From IMG/VR virus record IMGVR_UViG_3300017745_000023, positions 1 to 38,646 of that record: 38,646 nucleotides of DNA; one strand, written 5' to 3'. The notes under the pieces are model-generated. The model worked only from the letters and a program-made list of their open reading frames with translations, did not search any database and was not told the origin of the DNA. Position 1 is the stretch's first letter, and the number at the start of each line of letters is the position of its first letter. This stretch comes from a virus. This document shows, piece after piece, positions 33,292 to 38,646 of this stretch. Position numbers and translations under genes: made by a program.

Positions 33292-33328
33292 TATTATATT
33301 CTGCGATACTAGAATAAAAACTCTACAT
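33292..33328. promoter_or_regulatory. Divergent intergenic region
   Basis: This 37-base AT-rich gap separates the replication operon (-) from the SNF2 helicase gene (+), so promoters for both must lie in it or inside the neighbouring genes. AGAATA (33311-33316) is a weak -10 candidate for the + side. TATAAT read on the - strand is too close to the ATG to serve as its -10. No convincing -35 pair was found. Confidence 0.25.
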
Positions 33329-34789
33329 ATGTTGGTTAATAAATACAAGTTCAAAACAAAGCCTATGGAACATCAATTGGTTGGTCTTGCGGGTATGATG
33401 AATTCATTTGAAAAAGAAACTCCTGAGTATGCTTTATTCATGGAGATGGGTTGTGGTAAAACTAAAGTTCTTATCGATGGTGTTTCTATTTTATTTGATA
33501 ACGGAAAAGTAAATAATCTTTTAGTAATTTGTCCTAATGGAATTAAATACAATTGGCGAGAAGAATTAGGAAAACATTTAGCAGAACATATAGAGTATGA
33601 TGTTCATGTTTGGGAAGGGGCCAAGACAAAGAAAGAACAAAAAGAAATAAAAGAAAAACTTTTTTCTACTGATAATAAATTAAAAATTTTAGTAATGAAC
33701 ATTGATGGAATAATAACAAAGAACGGAAGTATGGTTGCAGAAAAATTTTGTTATACAGATAAAACTTTAATGTGTGTAGATGAGTCTACGATTATAAAAA
33801 ATGGTTCAGCTAAAAGAACTAAGAGATGTATTAAGATAGGGTCCTATGCTCGTTATAGAGCCATATTGACAGGCTCTCCCATAACTAAATCTCCTGAGGA
33901 CTTATATTCTCAGTGTGCTTTTTTAAATGAGGACCTATTAGGTTTTAGTTCTATCTATACTTTTAAAGCAAGATACTGTGATCAAGTTAAGATGAGCTTT
34001 GGTGGTAGAAGTTTTAATAAGGTGACAGGATACAAAAGACTCGATGAGTTGACAAAGCAAATACAAAAATTTTCTTATCGTGTAACTAAAGACGAGGCGT
34101 TGGATTTGCCTGATAAAATTTATTTAAAGAGACGTGTACCGATGACCGAGAACCAATTGAAAGCTTATGTGATGATGAAAAAATTAGCATTAGCTGAGAT
34201 AGATGGTGAGCAATTAACTACTGCAACCTTAATCGCTCAGTTAAAAAGATTGCATCAAATAGCTTGTGGTTACATGACAACCGATGAGGGAAAACTAATT
34301 GATTTTTCAGAAAATAGAGTCAAAGAATTATTGGATACTGTGGAGGAGACCGATGGTAAGGTTATTATATGGTGTTCTTATAGACACAATATTCGAACAG
34401 TTATTGAAGCTTTAGATAAAAGATATGGACAGGGATCAGCAGAGGGATTTTACGGTGAGACACCATCAACTGAAAGACCTAAAATTTTAGAAAAATTTAA
34501 AAACCCTGATCATCACATGAGATTTTTAGTAGGCCACCCAAGAACAGGGGGATACGGTCTTACTTTAAATATAGCCAACACTATGATATTTTATTCTAAC
34601 GATTATGATCTTGAAATAAGGGAACAAGCTGAAGCTAGAAATCATAGAATTGGTACAGAGAAGAAAGTGACATACGTTGATCTTATCTGTGAGGGAACTG
34701 TGGATGAAAATATAATTAAAAGTCTGCGTTCTAAAATTAACATCGCCACTGAAATAATGGGTGAACAATTTAAGGAGTGGTTAATATGA
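33329..34789 (+). CDS. SNF2-type SF2 helicase
   Basis: This is a 486-residue protein from the ATG at 33329; the upstream open frame to 33275 would overlap the divergent gene. SF2 motifs are KPMEHQLVGL (Q-like), EMGCGKTK (39-46, Walker A), MCVDESTIIKN (motif II, D151-E152), AILTGSPITKSPEDLYSQ (motif III), IIWCSYRHNI (IV), GHPRTGGYGLTLNIAN (V) and EQAEARNHRIG (VI). The last block is characteristic of the SNF2 branch. Phage members are widespread beside replication genes; they may strip proteins from DNA or help recombination. It starts the rightward block and is ATGA-coupled to the next gene. Confidence 0.92.
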   Translation: MLVNKYKFKTKPMEHQLVGLAGMMNSFEKETPEYALFMEMGCGKTKVLIDGVSILFDNGKVNNLLVICPNGIKYNWREELGKHLAEHIEYDVHVWEGAKTKKEQKEIKEKLFSTDNKLKILVMNIDGIITKNGSMVAEKFCYTDKTLMCVDESTIIKNGSAKRTKRCIKIGSYARYRAILTGSPITKSPEDLYSQCAFLNEDLLGFSSIYTFKARYCDQVKMSFGGRSFNKVTGYKRLDELTKQIQKFSYRVTKDEALDLPDKIYLKRRVPMTENQLKAYVMMKKLALAEIDGEQLTTATLIAQLKRLHQIACGYMTTDEGKLIDFSENRVKELLDTVEETDGKVIIWCSYRHNIRTVIEALDKRYGQGSAEGFYGETPSTERPKILEKFKNPDHHMRFLVGHPRTGGYGLTLNIANTMIFYSNDYDLEIREQAEARNHRIGTEKKVTYVDLICEGTVDENIIKSLRSKINIATEIMGEQFKEWLI

Positions 34790-34971
34790 TCTTAAGTCCT
34801 AATGGAGAAAAGATAGACCGTAGAAAGTTAAAAGAGGCTTGTGAGTGTTTTAATGAATTAATTAAAATGCAAGAAAGCTTAGATAAATATGAAAAGTGGT
34901 CCATGGCCAATACTATTCATGAGACTGCAGTAGAATTAGCTGAGTCCATAACGGAGAGGTTAAAACAATGA
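34786..34971 (+). CDS. Small helical protein (61 aa)
   Basis: A GTG three codons upstream is possible, but AAGGAG lies eight bases before the ATG at 34786, which overlaps the helicase stop (ATGA). The product MILSPNGEKIDRRKLKEACE continues as one long charged helix (NELIKMQESLDKYEKW, ETAVELAESITERLKQ). No domain is recognised. It is coupled to both neighbours. Confidence 0.68.
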   Translation: MILSPNGEKIDRRKLKEACECFNELIKMQESLDKYEKWSMANTIHETAVELAESITERLKQ

Positions 34972-35591
34972 AACATAGCTATTTTAAAATCCCAGGATGG
35001 TTTAATTATGCAGAAACATATGACACCATAGTTGATAAAATTCCTAATGATGGAGTGATATTAGAGATAGGGTCATTTATGGGTAGGTCCACACATTATT
35101 TAGCCACATCGCTTTATAATGCAGAGAAATTTGACGTTAAAATATATGCCTTAGATACTTTTGAAGGATCATCAGAACATGTTAATTTAAAGATGCCTCA
35201 AGATTTTAGTCACTTGTTCAGAGAAAATTTAAAATTTTTTATTGGTAGAGACATGGTTAGAGTTTGTCAGGGTAGATCAGATGATAAAGAAATATTAGAT
35301 AAGTTTGAAAATAACTTTTTTGATTACATTATGGTGGACGGAGCCCATGAGTACGAGGCAGTCAAAGATGATATGGAGAATTGGTGGCCAAAATTAAAAG
35401 ACGATGGAGTCATGTTTGGAGACGATTTTTACTTGGAGTCAGTAGCTCAGGCAGTTAAAGAGGGCTCAGAGAGTCTAAAAACTGTAGGATACTCTGTTAA
35501 TGGAAGCACCGAAAGAACTTGGTTTTTAAGTAAAAATGGTAGACATCAAGAGTTTGAGAGACTAGTTCCCGGCCAAAATACCTTGGTTTAA
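34968..35591 (+). CDS. Class I SAM-dependent methyltransferase (Methyltransf_24 type)
   Basis: This 207-residue protein has the SAM-binding motif I VILEIGSFMGRST (30-42), motif II IYALDTFEGSSE (59-70), and FDYIMVDGAHEYEAVKDDM (118-136), the signature of the Methyltransf_24 group, which resembles sugar and catechol O-methyltransferases. GVMFGDDF follows. Such proteins usually act on small molecules or sugars rather than DNA bases; no DPPY-type DNA methylase motif is seen. It could act on a surface sugar together with the late cassette, but the genes are 18 kb apart, so that link is speculative. Confidence 0.86.
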   Translation: MKHSYFKIPGWFNYAETYDTIVDKIPNDGVILEIGSFMGRSTHYLATSLYNAEKFDVKIYALDTFEGSSEHVNLKMPQDFSHLFRENLKFFIGRDMVRVCQGRSDDKEILDKFENNFFDYIMVDGAHEYEAVKDDMENWWPKLKDDGVMFGDDFYLESVAQAVKEGSESLKTVGYSVNGSTERTWFLSKNGRHQEFERLVPGQNTLV

Positions 35592-35616
35592 ATACTATTA
35601 AAATACTGTAAAATTT

Positions 35617-35633
35617 AGGCGTGAAAAACGCCT
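35617..35633 (+). promoter_or_regulatory. Hairpin enclosing a GTG start codon
   Basis: AGGCGT (35617-35622) pairs with ACGCCT (35628-35633) around a GAAAA loop. The GTG start of the next gene (35621-35623) lies in this hairpin. The 29-base gap upstream is AT-rich (TACTGTAAAAT), a possible -10 region. No ribosome binding site is visible, and a TAA at 35609-35611 blocks any earlier start. Confidence 0.45.
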
Positions 35634-35872
35634 TAGGAAATAAAGTAGAAATAGAGTGGATTGATGCCTATGAGTTAGGCAGTGGATGGCATGACTTAGA
35701 GGATGCCATAAAAATAACTCCACCAAAAATTTTTAGTCTTGGATATGTAGTAAAAGAAACAAACGACTACATAATAATTTCTGCTGACAAGGGTCGCAAG
35801 GGAGACTCTGACTGTGGTAGGGTTCAACTCATTCCCAAGCCTTGGATAAAGAGAGTTGATTTTTTTGAATAA
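35621..35872 (+). CDS. Small conserved-looking phage protein (83 aa)
   Basis: GTG is the only possible start. The product has KVEIEWIDAYELGSGWHD, then IFSLGYVVKETNDYIIISADK and QLIPKPWIKRVDFFE, a pattern of a small five-stranded barrel such as an SH3-like fold (VxIxWxDA...GW...GYVVKExxDYIIISAD). I have seen this arrangement in hypothetical phage proteins but know of no function. It overlaps the nuclease gene by 17 bases. Confidence 0.65.
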   Translation: MKNALGNKVEIEWIDAYELGSGWHDLEDAIKITPPKIFSLGYVVKETNDYIIISADKGRKGDSDCGRVQLIPKPWIKRVDFFE

Positions 35873-36224
35873 AGTTTTTTTAAATAAAAAACATTTGTCA
35901 GGAACTGTTTCCGAATATGTGGCCATCAATAAATTATTAGAGTTAGGTTTTTTAGTTTTTAAAAATGTATCTGCTCATGGCTTCATTGATATAATAGCCA
36001 TATCTCCTGACGATGAAACATTTAGAATTGATATTAAAACTGCCTCACGAAGAGTAAGTAGTAAAACGATGTCCGTTGGATACTATCGGAGGAGTGGGGA
36101 AATGATATACAGAGTCCCCACCCAAGAGCAAAAAAAATATGATGTCATACTGATGATCGTGGACCGTGGTGATAAATTTAAAATATTACCTAGGAGATCA
36201 AGACTCGCTAAATGGTTTGATTAA
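35856..36224 (+). CDS. PD-(D/E)XK-type nuclease, resolvase-like
   Basis: This 122-residue protein has LSGTVSEYVAINKLLELGF with E20, then AHGFIDIIAIS with D45 and ETFRIDIKTASRR with D59-x-K61. This is the core of PD-(D/E)XK nucleases, and length and order fit Holliday-junction resolvase-like or small Vsr/RecB-type members. It could resolve replication intermediates or degrade host DNA, a role like T7 gp3. The start is TTG (35856) or a second TTG at 35865; neither has a clear ribosome binding site. The stop shares TTAA with the convergent gene. Confidence 0.8.
   Translation: MIFLNKVFLNKKHLSGTVSEYVAINKLLELGFLVFKNVSAHGFIDIIAISPDDETFRIDIKTASRRVSSKTMSVGYYRRSGEMIYRVPTQEQKKYDVILMIVDRGDKFKILPRRSRLAKWFD
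36158..36168 (+). repeat. CGTGGNNCGTG motif, copy 5
   Basis: Reads CGTGGACCGTG on the + strand, inside the nuclease gene. Confidence 0.6.
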
Positions 36225-36424
36225 AGATTGTCTTCTACGATATAGGCTTGTACGCAGTCAAATTGTAGGGTGATGTTAGGTGCACGTAACTCCTCTGCTA
36301 TAACACCATAATATTGATCACATTGATCAAAGTTCTCATGAATAACCTCTGAGGCCATTCTTAAACATACTTTTTCTTGTCCAACACCTGTGCACATCCA
36401 ACCAACTAATAACCATTTCAGCAT
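36221..36424 (-). CDS. Small, probably exported Cys-containing protein (67 aa)
   Basis: Starts MLKWLLVGWMCTGVGQEKVC: a hydrophobic N-terminal stretch with one basic residue, resembling a short signal or anchor sequence. Four cysteines (11, 20, 35, 57) are spaced so that disulfides are possible after export. The rest (HENFDQCDQYYGVIAEEL, NITLQFDCVQAY) is a small folded domain of unknown type. It ends within TTAA shared with the nuclease stop. A periplasmic or envelope role is inferred only from the N-terminus and cysteines. Confidence 0.65.
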   Translation of the reverse strand: MLKWLLVGWMCTGVGQEKVCLRMASEVIHENFDQCDQYYGVIAEELRAPNITLQFDCVQAYIVEDNL

Positions 36425-36542
36425 GGAACAAGGCTATCATAAAAGTCAAATTATTTATTTATCAAAATGCAAAATAAATATGTGGCTTTTTAACCACGAA
36501 GTTTGATATAGTTATCGTTCGGAAAAAATAAAGGAGATTTAC
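36425..36542 (+). promoter_or_regulatory. Divergent spacer with strong ribosome binding site and possible promoter
   Basis: This 118-base AT-rich gap separates the leftward 67-aa gene from the rightward 49-aa gene. It holds a small inverted repeat (GTGG at 36482-36485, CCAC at 36494-36497), a TTGATA (36503-36508) that could be a -35, and AAGGAG (36531-36536) six bases before the ATG at 36543. No good -10 at 17 bases was found, so promoter assignment is weak; the ribosome binding site is clear. Confidence 0.4.
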
Positions 36543-36692
36543 ATGACAGAAGAACAAGAAAACAAACTCATCATAGCCTTTTTACAGGATGTTATAGCTC
36601 AAATGAGTGCCTACAAAGAGTATAAGGAAGAGGATAGTCAAACAGATGAGTGGTGGAATAAAATTCCACATGGACCGAGTATGGGAGATTAA
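36543..36692 (+). CDS. Small acidic protein (49 aa)
   Basis: ATG with an excellent ribosome binding site (AAGGAG, six bases). The product MTEEQENKLIIAFLQDVIAQ continues as an acidic helix and ends DEWWNKIPHGPSMGD. The final TAA shares TTAA with the stop of the leftward gene after it. It is the only rightward gene in an otherwise leftward run; its own ribosome binding site argues that it is real. Small acidic early phage proteins often inhibit host factors; that is speculation here. Confidence 0.68.
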   Translation: MTEEQENKLIIAFLQDVIAQMSAYKEYKEEDSQTDEWWNKIPHGPSMGD

Positions 36693-36895
36693 ATTCTCCT
36701 TCTCTCCAAGATTTCTTTTCCCTTCATTACTATCTTTTTCCAAGCATCAAATTCATAAAATTTTTCGGTACCGTCAGTAAATTCAACTAAGACTCGTTGA
36801 ACCATATTCTCCTCTTCGTCAGGTACGTCAACGTACTCGACTCTATATACAGTCTTCTCAAAGAAGTGTGGATGATCTTTTAATATCTCCAACAT
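36689..36895 (-). CDS. Small hypothetical protein (68 aa)
   Basis: Product MLEILKDHPHFFEKTVYRVE with a beta-hairpin-like middle (QRVLVEFTDGTEKFYEFDAW) and a basic C-terminus (KGKEILERRRI). AGGA touches the ATG, so the ribosome binding site spacing is poor. No known domain. Its stop is in the third shared TTAA. Confidence 0.6.
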   Translation of the reverse strand: MLEILKDHPHFFEKTVYRVEYVDVPDEEENMVQRVLVEFTDGTEKFYEFDAWKKIVMKGKEILERRRI

Positions 36896-36930
36896 TCCTA
36901 GAATTTAGCATAAAATATCCTGAAATAATA

Positions 36931-37095
36931 CTAAACTTTTTCTAATTTATCGTAATATTCTTTTACAATCATGTGTAATTGAGTTGGTTTTGTTCTCATT
37001 GTGTCTCTACATATTCTTTCTAAAAGCGTCTGAGTATCCTTTGATATGATCTGAGACACCCATTTCTGATTTTCTTTTTTTGTTGGCGTTGCCAT
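36931..37095 (-). CDS. Small basic helical protein (54 aa)
   Basis: An uninterrupted frame from the ATG at 37095, with AAGGGA upstream at proper spacing, gives MATPTKKENQKWVSQIISKD, then TLLERICRDTMRTKPTQLH and VKEYYDKLEKV. It is basic and helical, with the look of a small DNA-binding or regulatory protein, but no helix-turn-helix can be claimed. It is the first gene after the terminator at 37163-37183, so it probably has its own promoter in the AT-rich gap 37096-37162. Confidence 0.62.
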   Translation of the reverse strand: MATPTKKENQKWVSQIISKDTQTLLERICRDTMRTKPTQLHMIVKEYYDKLEKV

Positions 37096-37162
37096 AATAA
37101 TTCCCTTCATAAAATAAGTTATTTATTTATATAATATATTAATTAATTTTAAAATAGATTAA

Positions 37163-37183
37163 ATGGGGGGAAAATCCCCCCAT
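37163..37183 (-). terminator. Intrinsic terminator-like hairpin
   Basis: ATGGGGGG (37163-37170) pairs with CCCCCCAT (37176-37183) around a five-base loop: eight perfect pairs, six of them G-C. Read leftward it lies seven bases after the stop of the gene at 37191 and is followed by a U-rich tract (ATTTAATCTATTTT), so it most likely ends the leftward small-gene operon. Confidence 0.75.
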
Positions 37184-37190
37184 CAGGAGC

Positions 37191-37382
37191 CTACATTACG
37201 TCTTGTAGCTTGTTGATAGTGGTTAGTTCGTCACGAAGTTTTTGTATTTGATATTCGAACTTCTGATTTATTATATCAATTTTAGAGACACCTCTAACTT
37301 TGACATACTTTTCTAAGAGACCAATTATTTCAGTTTTTCTCTTAGCATGACGATTAGCCCAATACTCTTCTAAATTATCCAT
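37191..37382 (-). CDS. Small helical protein (63 aa)
   Basis: ATG with GAGGA seven bases upstream. The product MDNLEEYWANRHAKRKTEII is followed by a heptad-rich helix (INQKFEYQIQKLRDELTTIN), suggesting a short coiled coil. Last gene before the terminator. No domain known. Confidence 0.62.
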   Translation of the reverse strand: MDNLEEYWANRHAKRKTEIIGLLEKYVKVRGVSKIDIINQKFEYQIQKLRDELTTINKLQDVM

Positions 37383-37385
37383 GAA

Positions 37386-37649
37386 TTAATCCTCCTCATG
37401 ATACCAAGTAATATTCTTTTTGGCATCTTGTATTATTGCAGTCTCACGAGCTTTTTTAAGCTCACGAGCACTGCTGACATACTTTACATCTACCCTTGGT
37501 ATTCTAGTAGAATATAAATAAGTACCGTGATCATAAACGTTGACCTCTTCCTTATTGGTCTGAACCACATGAATATCATATGGTCCCTCAATGTATGTCA
37601 TATTTATGGTGTTGTTAAACCCATAGTCCTCTTCTGTTGGTCTAGTCAT
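37386..37649 (-). CDS. Small hypothetical protein (87 aa)
   Basis: ATG preceded by GGAGAAAGACA. The product MTRPTEEDYGFNNTINMTYI is beta-rich (YDIHVVQTNKEEVNVYDHG) and ends with a helix and KKNITWYHEED. It overlaps the preceding gene by 8 bases and is followed by the 63-aa gene after 3 bases. Function unknown. Confidence 0.6.
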   Translation of the reverse strand: MTRPTEEDYGFNNTINMTYIEGPYDIHVVQTNKEEVNVYDHGTYLYSTRIPRVDVKYVSSARELKKARETAIIQDAKKNITWYHEED

Positions 37650-37833
37650 TGTCTTTCTCCTTTTTTACTCTAGTCACGTTAACAACTGCATGATCTTTGT
37701 TATCTACAACCTCAACTTTAATTTTTTCGTCAGGTTTTAGTTTAGCAGTCTCCATCTTTATGCCTTCATTAATAGCCTGAACTATATTATGCATGGCATC
37801 CTTCCAACCGTATTGATCCATTGGCCTCTTCAT
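37642..37833 (-). CDS. Small hypothetical protein (63 aa)
   Basis: Product MKRPMDQYGWKDAMHNIVQA with VEVVDNKDHAVVNVTRVKKE at the end. The start could instead be the ATG at 37821 (MDQYGWKD): AAAGG sits only one base before the ATG at 37833, whereas GAGG lies three bases before 37821. It overlaps the upstream gene by 47 bases, or 35 with the shorter start. Unknown function. Confidence 0.55.
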   Translation of the reverse strand: MKRPMDQYGWKDAMHNIVQAINEGIKMETAKLKPDEKIKVEVVDNKDHAVVNVTRVKKEKDND

Positions 37834-38155
37834 CCTTTCTTATTTCTGACTCTAGGTAGCTTTTAACTTCTAAAGTTCTATTGTTCTTGTTAAGTATTCT
37901 ATGCATAAAACCTGTGTTGTTATACATAAACATTTTTATCTTATCTATCTCCCACTCTAATGGATCAGATAAATAATTAAAAAGACTGTCTTTGTCTTTT
38001 TTGTAGACGTTGCGATGCTCTCCTGTAAAGATTGCTATCGCTTCGTAACTTCTCTCTTTGTGTTTAACAAAGATTAAAGTATCAGCTATTGGTAAACCCT
38101 TTGTATCTCCCAAATAGCCTCTGTGTATAGTCCACTCACTTGAAGTATGAGTCAT
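37787..38155 (-). CDS. Hypothetical protein (122 aa)
   Basis: The ATG at 38155 has GGAGG seven bases upstream, a strong site, and overlaps the previous gene by 20 bases. The product MTHTSSEWTIHRGYLGDTKG has ADTLIFVKHKERSYEAIAIFTG (mostly beta), then a helical half (LFNYLSDPLEWEIDKIKMFM) and a charged C-terminus. No motif is recognised. Confidence 0.62.
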   Translation of the reverse strand: MTHTSSEWTIHRGYLGDTKGLPIADTLIFVKHKERSYEAIAIFTGEHRNVYKKDKDSLFNYLSDPLEWEIDKIKMFMYNNTGFMHRILNKNNRTLEVKSYLESEIRKDEEANGSIRLEGCHA

Positions 38156-38387
38156 TGATTACCTCCTTTTTTCTATCATCTAATTCATGACGATAAAACT
38201 TTCTATCAAGGCCATCTATTTTTACTTTAATAGTTGCCTTACCACTGTACTTAGTGTGAGTAAAATCTAGCAGTAAATATCCACTAGACTCTCTAATCAC
38301 ATCTAATTTTAGTTGAGGGTTATTGGTCCTGTAATTTACTTTTTTACCCTGAACTAATCTCCTTTTAGCCTGAACATCAGTTGCCAT
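38136..38387 (-). CDS. Hypothetical protein (83 aa)
   Basis: The frame extends to a TTG at 38426, but the ATG at 38387 overlapping the upstream stop by 11 bases fits the local gene packing. The product MATDVQAKRRLVQGKKVNYR has a beta-rich middle (YLLLDFTHTKYSGKATIKVK) and a charged C-terminus. Function unknown. Confidence 0.58.
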   Translation of the reverse strand: MATDVQAKRRLVQGKKVNYRTNNPQLKLDVIRESSGYLLLDFTHTKYSGKATIKVKIDGLDRKFYRHELDDRKKEVINDSYFK

Positions 38388-38646
38388 TCTCAGCCACCAA
38401 TCTGTAAGACTCCGAACAAAGATCAATGAGCTGTATATTTTCTCTCAATGACTTTCCTCTTTTTTTGATAACTACCTTTGCATATTTAGTAGCACAAGAC
38501 TTGCCACAAAATGGTGCATCAAGCTTCCAATAACTTTCACCATCCCATAACATTACACTCTTACTTACTGAGTTTGTTGTTTCCTTAAGAACAATCTTAT
38601 TACCTTGATAAGTTTCGTGTAACTTTAGGTAAACAGTTTCTGTTAC
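38377..38646 (-). CDS. Putative zinc-binding protein, 5' end cut by window edge
   Basis: Reading leftward from the right edge, the frame is open for 89 codons to a TGA at 38377-38379, so the gene starts beyond the window unless the internal ATG (MLWDGESYW) is used. The block APFCGKSCATKYAKV contains C-x3-C with aromatic residues, resembling half of an FCS/MYM-like zinc knuckle; the partner cysteines would lie upstream or in another chain. The C-terminus is SLRENIQLIDLCSESYRLV. Confidence 0.55.
   Translation of the reverse strand, partial: VTETVYLKLHETYQGNKIVLKETTNSVSKSVMLWDGESYWKLDAPFCGKSCATKYAKVVIKKRGKSLRENIQLIDLCSESYRLVAENGN

Noticed and set aside
33292-33300. TATAAT on the - strand as a -10 for the replication operon
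   Set aside because: It lies one base before the chosen ATG, so transcription would begin inside the gene.

Overview
The window is a large piece of a tailed-phage genome. It is AT-rich (roughly one third G+C by eye) and densely packed, with genes that mostly overlap by 1 to 30 bases. A family A DNA polymerase, an archaeo-eukaryotic-type primase, SF1 and SNF2 helicases, an SSB-like protein, a T4-type lysozyme, a P22-like stabilisation protein and large internal virion proteins point to a marine podovirus. The AT-rich, small-gene style suits a phage of an AT-rich marine alphaproteobacterium such as SAR11, but the host is inferred. No terminase, portal, capsid, RNA polymerase, integrase, tRNA or CRISPR array is seen, so the genome continues beyond the window.

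Region 1 (1-24882, all + strand) is the late module. It opens with a repetitive virion protein (left end cut off) and holds a glycine-rich tail fibre with its assembly chaperone, a gp10-like stabilisation protein, small structural genes, five internal virion or ejection-type proteins and lysozyme. Interleaved with these is an unusual cargo: a NodU/CmcH-type carbamoyltransferase, a glycosyltransferase-like protein, an uncharacterised 235-residue protein, eleven Fe(II)/2-oxoglutarate oxygenase-like proteins, one intact and one apparently dead JmjC/cupin protein, and a flavin-dependent tryptophan-halogenase-type enzyme. All are start-stop coupled to virion genes. The arrangement suggests they act late, plausibly modifying a virion protein, a glycan or the host surface. 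This is the best candidate for an undescribed system in the window.

Region 2 (24879-33291, - strand) is the replication module, in transcription order: small gene, coiled-coil protein, SSB-like protein, AEP primase, ABC-ATPase/GNAT fusion, UvrD-like helicase, DNA polymerase A and two small genes. The spacer between the SSB-like gene and the primase gene can fold as a complete three-way junction. Both flanking proteins end in an SSB-type tail (NIPF or DIPF).

Region 3 (33329-36224, + strand) encodes an SNF2 helicase, a small protein, a SAM methyltransferase, a small protein and a PD-(D/E)XK nuclease. Region 4 (36221-38646, mostly - strand) is a run of small early-type genes of unknown function with a clear terminator at 37163-37183, and is cut by the right edge. 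No gene-free stretch exceeds about 125 bases. At each of the three convergent gene pairs, both stop codons share one TTAA. A GC-rich motif, CGTGGNNCGTG, recurs five times in one genomic orientation regardless of gene direction.
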